From Paenibacillus roseus (GTDB lineage: Bacteria; Bacillota; Bacilli; Paenibacillales; Paenibacillaceae): 33,873 nt of DNA. The position numbers and the translations under genes are program-made. Below the pieces are notes generated by a model that was given only the letters and a program-made list of their open reading frames with translations, had not been told where the DNA came from and made no database searches. Shown piece by piece: positions 9,101 through 15,637 of the stretch (position 1 is the stretch's first letter; each line of letters begins with the position of its first letter). The stretch spans positions 1 through 33,873 of the forward strand of contig NZ_JAELUP010000009.1 of assembly GCF_016424485.1 (NCBI RefSeq), written 5' to 3'.

Positions 9101-9620
9101 CCTTATGCCGACCGGTTGTTAGCTGGCCTGACAGATTGACTTTAAATGTTACTGTGCTGCTTCCTTGCCCCGATAAATTGGAAACGGTTGGGTTGCTGAT
9201 AGAAGCAGAAAGAAATTTTTCATATTCTTTAAAATCCAAGTCTCCACGTCGTGATTCATTGAAATATTCTGTATGTTTCGAATTCGATGAATCGAATTTG
9301 TACACTTTAACATCTGTTACAGACCGTGCAGGAAAATTGAAATTATACGTATGATACAGGTCATCTGCTTTGACCGTTTGACCAGGCGAATATGTCGTCC
9401 ATTGACCTGCTGAGTTCGTCCAAGCCTCGTAATACATAAACCCTACTGCATATCGTCTGGTGGGATAGTTCGGATCAGTATATGGCTGGATCGATGCATT
9501 CCCAAATCCAGGTGCAGCTTTAGAAACAGAAAAGTCTAGAAAAGGTATGAACGAGGCTATTAATTCCATAAGCAGTAACATTAACAGTACAAGCGATACC
9601 CCTTTTAAATGCTTTTTCAA
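3141..9620 (-). CDS. Giant secreted modular surface protein, 2159 aa
   Basis: I set the start at TTG 9620, eight bases after GGAGG; it begins MKKHLKGVSLVLLML, a signal peptide ending near Ala in SKAAPG. Three MucBP-like units follow (about 210, 290 and 385). PKD/Ig-like modules span about 575-880, and a propeller-like stretch lies at about 1085-1325. A LamG/concanavalin-like domain is at about 1340-1450. More PKD/fibronectin-like modules span about 1580-1985, several starting with NQPPTADF-type motifs. A unique region forms the last 170 residues. There is no LPXTG motif, S-layer domain or C-terminal membrane helix, so anchoring is unclear. It overlaps the end of the preceding gene's operon unit closely and is ended by a strong terminator. 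I infer an adhesin used in cell contact. Domain calls were made by eye. Confidence 0.85.
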   Translation of the reverse strand: MKKHLKGVSLVLLMLLLMELIASFIPFLDFSVSKAAPGFGNASIQPYTDPNYPTRRYAVGFMYYEAWTNSAGQWTTYSPGQTVKADDLYHTYNFNFPARSVTDVKVYKFDSSNSKHTEYFNESRRGDLDFKEYEKFLSASISNPTVSNLSGQGSSTVTFKVNLSGQLTTGRHKDMREKESDDPCPSCSPGVKIYRYYFPVVFEFYLNGQQIVQHYTTSGQSLADVFPTKTTDMSIGQTYSVEPPTKSGYTYAGYKSSTTGVPDGAIKSGTPPSIKFDGSYDTHRINLYYENGAKAVIKHFLENGSSLNSVFTDKEQALVKDKNYSFEAPTNANYEYVGFKISTNGEPPANLNNPSNYTYKLDPFQGNFSLMYLYHVYRLKAGANTGEIKIRHMVRTSPTGSYSLADESSEIVSTLPATRTITANSTYGTVQGYNVDYSTYKNTVNNGSSASVSLSTANKTAYVSFFYEKNTASYKADFRIVPGSIEYRDNFSFIPDITVNGCTYYSHRYRIMRDGSSVVTSPVYGINTHSNYTYSTYPWVIGVGTHNVYIEVTTSCGTSDWIGPKLLDVKGPKDNRPPEFEIGFVYPWAWTKPIKKVVVGTTMDLIYIDDPSVPTPMDPDGDKVYFMGFDFSISSDWGQRIPVKYDKQINGYHSIKMDTLGTHYVRAYMRDDFGAVSVRTTSIEVVPREPVAMITGPSTVVEGRPLPQTFSSANSFSPTDRKINHSRDIWTNKLSIYDKPGEEIITLHVYDEDGLRSIYPATHTLTVKEDLPPVPQLDYRTPMIRLGQGKDATFKVTSYSPDNDKIVLEKVSYVYDLGNKGLFGSQPEIEVKLNANREFIIPKLQVGKYKITVYAKEDWGKDASRTFDLHVINDRPLVSFDVSSEYIEPVVIKDVPILTSDIIKNFKNTDYYGETPMSWAVNPRTKALANIDYLNVRASNYVGPTPLNVKIIQIAEDGAYLFNDYSVSKRNGNLNVFKGQIVQTYKGYSDDSLMRINYWRQELETMSYNRDFYRVYKFTEFIKPSGQEKFSQNPTQQLSRETSYSYQQEKYTSQWTNDGSMENAEWSEPNRILEKKNFNVNEYQARSASLLDAYGRRYRMYKPFSGDGMFLIYDPRSNETRTVTDTPYHHTVYPSDDGKFIINGDGSIYNTNTGKISGTAGLYKINVDLPPVKNIVVMQHVTLPEKYIIYKWENDGKLKTVATIDDVFWTSNTKVSVYPITKVDAQGYIYYVSKDKKIQRVNTRTGAKQLITTISSDIWPNDSASSGYKYAYAPLISVNYDGLLILRINNYNYYDSMCCGVQESWYTYPYVVYNENPMIKESLLTQQQLVSKLKLSDANFNFTLRMNDIFIAERYAGFGFHIQDEKNMYRVEANDRTLRLVKIVNGQRTELQKTDYNFKERTAYKIKINILDGVIRVYVQNVPLLEATDSEFASGFYGPYTEVSKTEFFDMSYADLSALSAKNKLQGIALVGEEMIYSTMYTDTEEDPSVKALTSWTYKQLDQKFLDASDGKSGVSKYNDKSYTEPITVMDKVGLYQVTYKTTDDPHSDHLYPDNTFADYRQESNLASRQLIVHRPPTVDYDIAAASDGTILWTDRSHDKDRYLTATNYSKEDTGIDYKATKGILEKRFYYVTPSGRTVAAKLVTPEERGLYKVGLAVKDEYDAWSQFLEKTINVTVIPKADEPPVAGFTTSHINTYRGVPITITSTAYDKEDGPSKNLPHWYYIRNESIGGFETLQSTARESWIKTFNSLGTFNIRQVVEDSLGQSDTFQFKVNIVNRKPVARVTVPASEDQSNPTKMTELQPTFRWTYGDADQDTQSKYSVRIYRYGGHMEQESSELTGSALTWKPAKPLPEKVNMYIQVRVHDGIEWGDWSDRRFFFIETNQPPTADFDWAPKPVYEGDTIQISHSLSDPDKDNLTVNYVVTDMVTGAKKTYDYNLSFPYSNAGPGPSWKTTKSGNYEVEQSVSDGKAEAIVTRKTIRVLELDLTAEVSHTDTWLNNLKEYNKKLDQQLRNREITQQQYNQRYRNENDFWAGESFLLSAVTTSIQTGSTVRAEEVWTVVTGSAYPNESQSPWAGKAYLDRDLKPGNTTRTLWNGRVNDPHTDLPNVPADIKLEQLKNGYLDFTFKVRYNNGTEKIKVVRVNIKNKWNDFYQLHRIK

Positions 9621-9625
9621 GCAGC

Positions 9626-10543
9626 TTACCTCCACTCATTTTTCATGGCATATAATGAATGCCCTGATAAATTAAAACCGAAGTATTCGATATCTTTCAT
9701 TTTTGTTTTTTCCTGCGAAAATCTTTTAATCATAGGGATATACTCTAATGTTACTGTTTTATCTGATTCATCATCCCATCTTGGACCATGTAATTTCATT
9801 TCAACTCCACTTTGCAACAAGAATAAAGAATTATTCATCGAACCTCTATAATTAGAGGAAAAACGAACATATTCTCCACCATCAGGCGCTAAAGACTTAT
9901 CTAATCGAAAAATTATCCGTCCATTCCCCATGACAAGTGGAAAATCATCCGACTTTACCAATCGGATAGTTGTTTGCTTTTTTCCATTGAAATTTGGATC
10001 AGAACTGAAAATTGTAAGAATGGTGTCATCTTTTGGGTAATACTTCATATAGGGCTTCGCATCAGTTTCTTTTATTAGATCATCTACATGCGGTACATCT
10101 GTCTTACCGATCCAGACATAGTTATTAGTCTGGTCCCATTGTACATTGACAGCTAACCCTTCACTGATAGCCCGAAGTGGAACCAGGGTACGGCCACTCA
10201 CGACCATGGCCGGTTGAGTTAAGGTTACGGCCTTACCGTTAAAGGCGGCTTTTTTGGAGTCCATCGTCAGTTTGAGGACCTTGGTTCCTTTGGTAATCGT
10301 GATGTCCTTTCCCTTTACCTCCAGCTTGCCGCCTAGCTTCTCACTGACAAAGCGGATCGGGACCAGGACGCTGCCATCTACCATTTTAGGCTTCACATCA
10401 AATTTAATGCGTCGGGCATCGAACAAAACCTCCAACGAAAGATCCGTTTTAAATTTCATGTCAGAAGCAGCTTCTACTTTAGTAGCTGCAGCGCCGGTGA
10501 ACAGAATTGTCGCAGCCATCATAGCGGCCATCATTTTGATCAT
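9626..10543 (-). CDS. Secreted protein with copper amine oxidase N-type domain
   Basis: A signal peptide (about 1-25, ending VEAAS) is followed by two stalk-like half repeats of the copper amine oxidase N-terminal domain (about 40-150). These show the family signatures VLVPIRFVSEKLGG and TLVPLRAISEGL. No amine oxidase catalytic domain is present. The C-terminal 150 residues are unrecognised. In Paenibacillus and relatives such domains occur on cell-surface proteins and are thought to be non-catalytic binding modules. AAGGAG lies about nine bases before the ATG. The coding DNA changes composition near 10100: the domain half is GC-richer, the C-terminal half AT-rich. It is co-transcribed with the giant surface protein, whose start follows within a few bases. 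Confidence 0.85.
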   Translation of the reverse strand: MIKMMAAMMAATILFTGAAATKVEAASDMKFKTDLSLEVLFDARRIKFDVKPKMVDGSVLVPIRFVSEKLGGKLEVKGKDITITKGTKVLKLTMDSKKAAFNGKAVTLTQPAMVVSGRTLVPLRAISEGLAVNVQWDQTNNYVWIGKTDVPHVDDLIKETDAKPYMKYYPKDDTILTIFSSDPNFNGKKQTTIRLVKSDDFPLVMGNGRIIFRLDKSLAPDGGEYVRFSSNYRGSMNNSLFLLQSGVEMKLHGPRWDDESDKTVTLEYIPMIKRFSQEKTKMKDIEYFGFNLSGHSLYAMKNEWR

Positions 10544-10559
10544 AATTAATTACTCCTTT

Positions 10560-10846
10560 TTTAGGTTTAGGTATAGTTGCGGCCAAATAGCTTTGCCGCT
10601 GGCTCACGCATACTACAGAGCCGTGTGGATACACGGCGGCCCAATCGCCATCTAGGGGCCACGGACGCCGGTGAATTGTCCGGCGTTTGGTGGGTAGATG
10701 GCTCTGCTCGTCAAGGGGCGCGAGGATAAAGCGGACTGACCAAAGGGAGGGAGCATTTGCCGCAGCGGCGTAGCGTACCCCTTGACCAGCAGGCGGGCTG
10801 TGGTATCGTGGGAAAAGCGGAAAGTGAGCATCAGTTGAGCCGCCCT
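10560..10846. other. GC-rich hairpin-rich leader, possible structured RNA
   Basis: This non-coding stretch upstream of the surface-protein genes has many paired arms. GCGGC (10575) pairs with GCCGC near 10593. GGCTC (about 10600) pairs with GAGCC (about 10618). CCGTGT (10621) pairs with ACACGG (10631). GCCATCTA (10648) pairs with TAGATGGC (10695), enclosing CCAC/GTGG and CGCCGG/CCGGCG. GTCAAGGGG (about 10710) pairs with CCCCTTGAC (about 10779). The pairs are partly nested. I recognise no known riboswitch, and the functional strand is unknown; minus is likely, as a 5' leader. Confidence 0.55.
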
Positions 10847-11158
10847 CTATGGAGTGCCGGCAGCATTTGATTCAGACTCCCCCTTGACGGCCTCCCACGC
10901 TTCTTTTGAAATGATTTTCCCTGTGAATTTATCAGCCGTCTCCTGGCTGATTTCAACCGCTAAGTCATTACTGTATTCACATTCTGAATGACTGCTATGT
11001 CCAGCAGCCACAATCTTGTACGATTGTTCTCTCAGCCATTCTGCCATATAAACCTCATCTGCTGCCTGCTCTGGAGTCACCAGGGCCATAAGTTCATTGC
11101 AAGAAATAGTAAACGTTGCTTCCCCTTGTACCAAAACGCGTTTCACTGTTACTGCCAT
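10847..11158 (-). CDS. Hypothetical protein, 103 aa
   Basis: A small acidic soluble protein without signal peptide or membrane segment. AAAGGAG lies about ten bases before the ATG, so translation is well supported. It stands between the Tad-like gene set and the surface-protein pair, separated from the former by 146 bases containing a long hairpin and from the latter by the structured GC-rich leader. It may be a separate unit or read-through from the Tad-like operon. I do not recognise the family. Confidence 0.7.
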   Translation of the reverse strand: MAVTVKRVLVQGEATFTISCNELMALVTPEQAADEVYMAEWLREQSYKIVAAGHSSHSECEYSNDLAVEISQETADKFTGKIISKEAWEAVKGESESNAAGTP

Positions 11159-11253
11159 ATAAAAATCGCTCCTTTGTGTAAGAGAATAGATTTTAAAACC
11201 GTCTGTGCTATACTATAGTTTGGATTCTGTGACTGCAGATCCGTTTTTTCAAT

Positions 11254-11299
11254 GGGGAGAAATAGACTAGCTATCAATCATCTAAGTCTATTTCTTCCC
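11254..11299 (-). terminator. Hairpin after the Tad-like operon
   Basis: GGGGAGAAATAGACT (11254-11268) pairs with AGTCTATTTCTTCCC (11285-11299), 15 bp with one G-T pair and a 16-base loop, six bases past the last pilin-like gene. On the minus strand it is not followed by a T run, so it may be a weak terminator or an mRNA-stabilising or processing structure. The rest of 11159-11304 holds only the next gene's ribosome-binding site and AT-rich sequence. Confidence 0.5.
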
Positions 11300-11304
11300 T
11301 TTCC

Positions 11305-11799
11305 TTATAAAGATTCGGTGACATATTCATAAATGGTTGGGATTTGCATCGGCTCTGGATTTCTTATCCTTTGTACCAGAGCGGGATAATCCATTTCAAT
11401 TACGGCGATCACAGCCGGTCCTCGGATAGTCTTTGTTAAGTGGTAATCCGGATTATCGTAAAGGAACGGAAAGCTTTGTCCAGTTGTGTCATCAATGATT
11501 TCGAAGTAAAGTACCCGTAGTTCTGAAAATACCGGGCTTCCGGTTTTGGGCTGGAATGAAGAAGTCAGTCCTAAGTTCCTTTGTAATGCCTCGTCGTAAG
11601 CTTTACGTGCTGTCTCAGGAGAGATAATGAATCTCCCTTCATTTGAGTTCGTGGATACCAGCATGGCTCTATGCACAGCTCTGTTATTAGCTGCTTTGAG
11701 AAGTTGGCGCTGCTGATCCCAAGTTTGGAACTCTTCTTGTGAAACCCATATGAGTACCACAATAATTATCGTGGACATAAAGAAAAGTGCTTTGTCCAT
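11305..11799 (-). CDS. Membrane-anchored TadE/pilin-like protein, 164 aa
   Basis: The start ATG at 11799 is preceded by GAGG nine bases upstream. An N-terminal hydrophobic helix (MDKALFFMSTIIIVVLIWVS) is followed by a polar, coiled-coil-like stretch and an extracellular mixed domain, the layout of TadE/TadF pseudopilins. I see no prepilin cleavage motif. It is the last gene of the Tad-like set and is followed by a long hairpin. The pilin-like call rests on topology and context rather than residue conservation. Confidence 0.65.
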   Translation of the reverse strand: MDKALFFMSTIIIVVLIWVSQEEFQTWDQQRQLLKAANNRAVHRAMLVSTNSNEGRFIISPETARKAYDEALQRNLGLTSSFQPKTGSPVFSELRVLYFEIIDDTTGQSFPFLYDNPDYHLTKTIRGPAVIAVIEMDYPALVQRIRNPEPMQIPTIYEYVTESL

Positions 11800-11832
11800 T
11801 GTCCTACGCCTCTGTTCTCCCAATTATATGTT

Positions 11833-12213
11833 TCATGGAATATACTCACTTGTTGTATATGCTTTTGCAAAATAAGTCGTCGGCAACTCCTGTCCGGTGA
11901 ATTGATATACAAACATTGGCAAACGTGGAGCTTCTATTTGAATTTCAAGTTCTTCTCCTCTTTTTAATGGGCTGCTGGCATTACTAACTATTACAACCTG
12001 ACTCGGATCTATGCCGACTGCTTGAAGATTTGCTAAAACCTGTTCCCGGACGGAAGGCGTGAGCATTCCGTCCGGAGCAGCTTTTTCCGCAGCGTAATTT
12101 GCATTGGATTTAACAACGACATAGAGCAGATAATCAATGTGGCTAAGCAACGGCTGAATAATTAGAAAGATTAGCATCCATACAAAAGCTACACGTACAA
12201 ATGCTCCTGACAC
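11833..12213 (-). CDS. TadE-like pseudopilin, 126 aa
   Basis: GTG start at 12213, seven bases after AAGGAGG. A hydrophobic helix (about residues 8-35) is followed by a short Ala-rich segment and a beta-rich domain containing KRGEELEIQIEAP, which resembles TadE-like proteins of Gram-positive Tad loci. No canonical G-x4-E prepilin site is present before the helix. It lies directly after a 44-aa membrane peptide gene and before another pilin-like gene. I infer a minor subunit or assembly partner of the Tad-like machine. Confidence 0.7.
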   Translation of the reverse strand: MSGAFVRVAFVWMLIFLIIQPLLSHIDYLLYVVVKSNANYAAEKAAPDGMLTPSVREQVLANLQAVGIDPSQVVIVSNASSPLKRGEELEIQIEAPRLPMFVYQFTGQELPTTYFAKAYTTSEYIP

Positions 12214-12225
12214 CAGTAAACCTCC

Positions 12226-12360
12226 TTAATACCTTTCTATCTGCTTCGTTCGGTTAATGACTCCAGTTTGATTTTCTGATATTGAATTGAAGCTAAAAGC
12301 CGTAACGATTGCAATAATGACAAAAATGAGCAAGATCCCAAGAATTTTTGAAATACCCAT
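12226..12360 (-). CDS. 44-aa Flp-sized membrane peptide
   Basis: A very short gene: ATG at 12360, preceded by AAGGG about nine bases upstream, encodes MGISKILGILLIFVIIAIV followed by a polar 25-residue tail ending QIERY. Size and single N-terminal helix match Flp-type pilins (about 50 aa), but the G-x4-E-Y/F cleavage motif of true Flp pilins is absent. It fills a gap that would otherwise be non-coding between a 61-aa and a 126-aa membrane protein, all with consistent ribosome-binding sites. It may be the main pilin-like subunit of the system or a small structural membrane peptide. Confidence 0.65.
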   Translation of the reverse strand: MGISKILGILLIFVIIAIVTAFSFNSISENQTGVINRTKQIERY

Positions 12361-12372
12361 AATTTTATTCCC

Positions 12373-12558
12373 TTATGCAACAAACAGGAATTCTGTATCA
12401 ATCGTTTCAATCGCACCGATTTTTGGTGGTTTCGGAATCTCTGGAACAGTTGCGTCCATGTCACCGACAAAAGTAATAACCAGCAAGTAAATAGCTGCAC
12501 CAATAACAGCAAAAATCAGAAGTCGCAGAATGATCCATAACAATTTATCCAAATCCAT
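12373..12558 (-). CDS. Small membrane protein with Pro-rich tail, 61 aa
   Basis: ATG at 12558 has GGAGG eight bases upstream; a longer frame to 12609 has no comparable site. The product has one long hydrophobic helix (about 7-30) and a tail with the stretch PEIPKPPK. It lies between the TadC-like gene and the 44-aa membrane peptide gene. No family is recognised. By position it is a pilin-like or scaffold component of the Tad-like set. Confidence 0.65.
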   Translation of the reverse strand: MDLDKLLWIILRLLIFAVIGAAIYLLVITFVGDMDATVPEIPKPPKIGAIETIDTEFLFVA

Positions 12559-12583
12559 TTTAAAGTCCTCCATTTTCATATAT

Positions 12584-13192
12584 TTAGTATTGAATATTTT
12601 TTGAAACAACCTTCGTGTATTCTAATAACAACAGAATTACCATCAAAAACATCAACATCATTGGAATATTGTTAAAAGCTTTGATTTTTTCTTTTTCCAT
12701 TTCTGACCTGGTTTTAAATCGGTCAGCGGAAAGTTTCTCAAGCATTTCAGCGTTTTTTTTCAAATAGTCGCTTGGATCCTTTAACGATTCTGCTGTTTCT
12801 AAAAAGATACAGACTTGTCGTATAAAGAGATGTCGCTTAGGAAAGCGGCCTTGCAGCCAAGTATAGGCTTCCTTACCAGATGTCGTTAGCAACTGAGAAA
12901 AGTTTCTTAGATCCGTCTCTAGCAGAGGGAAATGCTCCGCTACCAGATTTGCATAGTAAGACAATTGAATACTTCTTTTTCTTCTTGTCTGCTCATAGAG
13001 TCTGCAGAAAGCAATGAGTTGACCATCCCGTTCTGCTTGTTGTTTCTTGTTGTACGTTACCTTTGGTATTTTTTCAGGCCCATTGAACCATCTATACTTC
13101 GGCTTGGGAATCGTCCATTTGGAAAATTGTAAAGCAAAATATCCCAAGGAACCTAGTAGAAGGATATAAAAGATAAGCGCTGCGTTATTCAC
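12584..13192 (-). CDS. TadC-like membrane protein, half-size
   Basis: GTG start at 13192, seven bases after AGGGGG. The 202-aa product has one N-terminal membrane helix (MNNAALIFYILLLGSLGYF), a cytoplasmic helical domain of about 150 residues, and a C-terminal helix (MMLMFLMVILLLLEY). Tad loci carry two T2SSF-type inner-membrane platform proteins, TadB and TadC; position after TadA and TadB supports the TadC role. It is shorter than typical TadC (about 280-310 aa) and appears to lack part of the C-terminal membrane region, so it is a reduced or divergent version. Confidence 0.65.
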   Translation of the reverse strand: MNNAALIFYILLLGSLGYFALQFSKWTIPKPKYRWFNGPEKIPKVTYNKKQQAERDGQLIAFCRLYEQTRRKRSIQLSYYANLVAEHFPLLETDLRNFSQLLTTSGKEAYTWLQGRFPKRHLFIRQVCIFLETAESLKDPSDYLKKNAEMLEKLSADRFKTRSEMEKEKIKAFNNIPMMLMFLMVILLLLEYTKVVSKNIQY

Positions 13193-13222
13193 CTGTTCAC
13201 CCCCTCTCAACGAAATACGATT

Positions 13223-14200
13223 TTATTTATAGTCTAACGGGGGCTTCATGACTAAAAAGCTCAAAATCATGGTTCCCACACAAGCACATAAAATGATCGT
13301 TAATAAAGTGATACCTAATGAAGTTCGGAATTGAAGCCCTGCATACACTGGGAAGCCAATAGTAAGTGCTACAGCTCCGCATACCAGAATAATGGCGGCT
13401 GGATTCCCCCATGTGCCCATATGAATGGCTCCGCTTAATTCTTTTTTCACTTCAAGAATTGCACTTAATCGCGTTTCCATTGAATCACCCAATGAGACTA
13501 AGGATTCCCGCCATGGCGTACCGGATCGGAGTGAAAACAGCATATCGGAAATGAAAGCTATTGCAAATGTCGTGCTTACGCTCTTAATAAACCGATTCGT
13601 TTCCATTTTAAGTTCAGCTTCTGATGAATAATTACTTACTGTAAAAGCAAGAATCTTTAACTGTTTACGCAACAGATTGGATGCATGAACTTCATCGGCC
13701 GTTCGTATCATCGCTTCCGGAATCTGCAGATCCGCAAATCGTGGTAAAATCTTTACGATTTCTAGTAAATCGTATCCAGACTTAATTTTTCGGAAGTGAT
13801 ACTGTAACCGCAAAATCAGATAACCTACAATCACTACGATAACGGCCACGATTAAGGAAAATAATACCCCTGCCCCTCGGCTCCCTGACATTTGGAAAGA
13901 ACCAAATGGACCATTGGTCGATGGCAAACGCATAGGAATTTCAGTCGTTATCAGCAGCATGATGAAAAAACTTGTGATGAACAGGATCCCATTATAAAAG
14001 AAATAACGATTGGATTGATTAGGTTTCCCGGTCAGCAAAAACATGACTTCATCAAAATGTTGAATCAGACTGGATTGCTTAACTGCCTCTTTACGATTCT
14101 GGATGAGAAACAAGGACTTGTTGACTACTGTTGCAAATGAAGGAAGCACGAATCCAATTAGCCCAATAAATGTGATGAGATAGAGAATTCCTAATAACAA
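13223..14200 (-). CDS. TadB-like platform protein (T2SSF type)
   Basis: The 325-aa product begins at a TTG (14200) with GAAGGG about 12 bases upstream, overlapping the tail of the TadA-like gene. It has an N-terminal membrane helix, two central helices (about 78-90 and 112-135), a helical cytoplasmic domain and two C-terminal helices (about 262-315), the usual plan of TadB. Such proteins form the inner-membrane platform on which the TadA motor acts. It follows the ATPase directly, as in canonical tad operons. Confidence 0.78.
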   Translation of the reverse strand: MLLGILYLITFIGLIGFVLPSFATVVNKSLFLIQNRKEAVKQSSLIQHFDEVMFLLTGKPNQSNRYFFYNGILFITSFFIMLLITTEIPMRLPSTNGPFGSFQMSGSRGAGVLFSLIVAVIVVIVGYLILRLQYHFRKIKSGYDLLEIVKILPRFADLQIPEAMIRTADEVHASNLLRKQLKILAFTVSNYSSEAELKMETNRFIKSVSTTFAIAFISDMLFSLRSGTPWRESLVSLGDSMETRLSAILEVKKELSGAIHMGTWGNPAAIILVCGAVALTIGFPVYAGLQFRTSLGITLLTIILCACVGTMILSFLVMKPPLDYK

Positions 14201-14203
14201 GTT

Positions 14204-15637
14204 TTAATCATTCCCTTCTAAGACGACCTGACACTTCATGCTTGGTACGATTGGATCTTCAATAGGCGCTTGTTGAGCCAGTCGTTCCATAATGCCAAAT
14301 AATTCCTTCGCGCATCCCGGATTGACTCGGCTTAGCCTGGCTTTCAATGCTGCTGACAGGTCGGAATTGTAGAACCATTTTTTCATTTGGTCATCATAAC
14401 GAACGAGGTCGTTGGCAACGACTTGTATTTTCGCATTTGGATCATATCGAATCTCCGAAAGTCGCATAAGCTTCTTCTTTCCATATCGTTGTGGCTCCAG
14501 AACAGCGACGATTTCAACGGATTTCAATGTAGCCATTAAATGACCCTTCAAGTTTCCGCCAGACTGACTGTAGACAGCGTGAGCGGCTTGATAGGGAATG
14601 TCCTCGGATTCCTTGGTATGGTATGTACCCAACAGGCCACGATATCCTTTTTCCCCTGCAAAGTTATAGAACAACCACTCTGACCATCGCATCTCTGACA
14701 TATATATGAGATCGGGGTCATGCCGCAAGCTTTGAATACCAACATCCATTAATTCTTCGGAAGACGCTATAATTGGGATGATCCGATGTTTATCTGCAAT
14801 GGGCGCTAACGGAAGTGTTGATTCTGGATGTGTCTCAATGAGGATGACTCCTAATGAGAATTCGGCTTGCAATAATTGCTCCAACACCAGCGTATTTCCT
14901 TTAGTCGTTTTTCCGGATTCAACGGGCCCGCTCACAACTAAGTTTGGGTAGCATGCTATTAGATTTCGGAATAAGGGAATAGCTTCCTCTCCAATAAGTC
15001 CACTTCCGGCTTGATCGTCTAAACTCATATTTTCAACGGTCTGCCGCCGGAAGGTGATGGTCGTAAATCCTTCCCATACGCGAGGGGAAATCCAGACCGC
15101 AATCCGAATGAATCGACCTGGCCATAACGGATCATTGATTTTAAACTCAGCCGACGGATGAGACTGATTCAGTTTGACACGAGGGTTATGTGTGATCAGA
15201 GTACGCCGCAACTGATCTACTCTATCTGCCGATACAAACTGATGCGGATAAGGGTGATACTCCCCTCTATAAGCAAGGGATATATTTTTACCGATAATCT
15301 GCATTTTTTGACTGTACATGTGCTGTCGATCATATAACCATGGAGCTGCAACCGAAAATCCTAGCCATTCTTGAAAAATCGCACTTGTAACGTCCATACC
15401 CTGATATGCTTCGGGCAACCGTCCAGAATAGGGATATTCTCGCATTTGCCTCTCTATTTCCTTTGTTGCGGTCATGACGGCCGTCGATTCCCCAACCAAT
15501 GCCCGTTGTGCGAGATCGAGAAGCTGTTCGTCACTTTCGATTTGCTTTTGAAACCTTTCCCGGAACTTTTCCACGTAAGAGAAGAAGTCCTCTGATCGAT
15601 TCCCCCGGAACAACACCTTATTTTTCAAGCTATACAT
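14204..15637 (-). CDS. TadA/CpaF-type secretion ATPase
   Basis: A 477-aa motor ATPase of the GspE/VirB11/TadA class. The Walker A motif GPVESGKTT is at about residue 240. An Asp-box-like LIETHPE is at about 270, with the Asp box Asp-Asp replaced by Thr-His. The Walker B region PDLIYMSEMRWSEW is at about 305, and a His box YHT is at about 335. ATG 15637 was chosen because GGAGG lies six bases upstream; an earlier in-frame ATG directly abuts the site. It powers assembly of pilus subunits in the membrane with TadB/TadC-like proteins encoded next. Substitutions in conserved boxes suggest a divergent branch. Confidence 0.88.
   Translation of the reverse strand: MYSLKNKVLFRGNRSEDFFSYVEKFRERFQKQIESDEQLLDLAQRALVGESTAVMTATKEIERQMREYPYSGRLPEAYQGMDVTSAIFQEWLGFSVAAPWLYDRQHMYSQKMQIIGKNISLAYRGEYHPYPHQFVSADRVDQLRRTLITHNPRVKLNQSHPSAEFKINDPLWPGRFIRIAVWISPRVWEGFTTITFRRQTVENMSLDDQAGSGLIGEEAIPLFRNLIACYPNLVVSGPVESGKTTKGNTLVLEQLLQAEFSLGVILIETHPESTLPLAPIADKHRIIPIIASSEELMDVGIQSLRHDPDLIYMSEMRWSEWLFYNFAGEKGYRGLLGTYHTKESEDIPYQAAHAVYSQSGGNLKGHLMATLKSVEIVAVLEPQRYGKKKLMRLSEIRYDPNAKIQVVANDLVRYDDQMKKWFYNSDLSAALKARLSRVNPGCAKELFGIMERLAQQAPIEDPIVPSMKCQVVLEGND

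Noticed and set aside
64..10760. Shared 13-mer GACCAAAGGGAGG near 92 and 10737 as a linking site
   Set aside because: Several 13-base matches are expected by chance in a window of this size, and flanks do not align.
12226..12360. True Flp pilin call
   Set aside because: Size fits but the G-x4-E-Y/F processing motif is absent, so only Flp-sized peptide is claimed.
12237..12512. Minus-strand 91-codon frame
   Set aside because: It overlaps two better supported short genes in another frame (12373-12558 and 12226-12360), each with its own ribosome-binding site.
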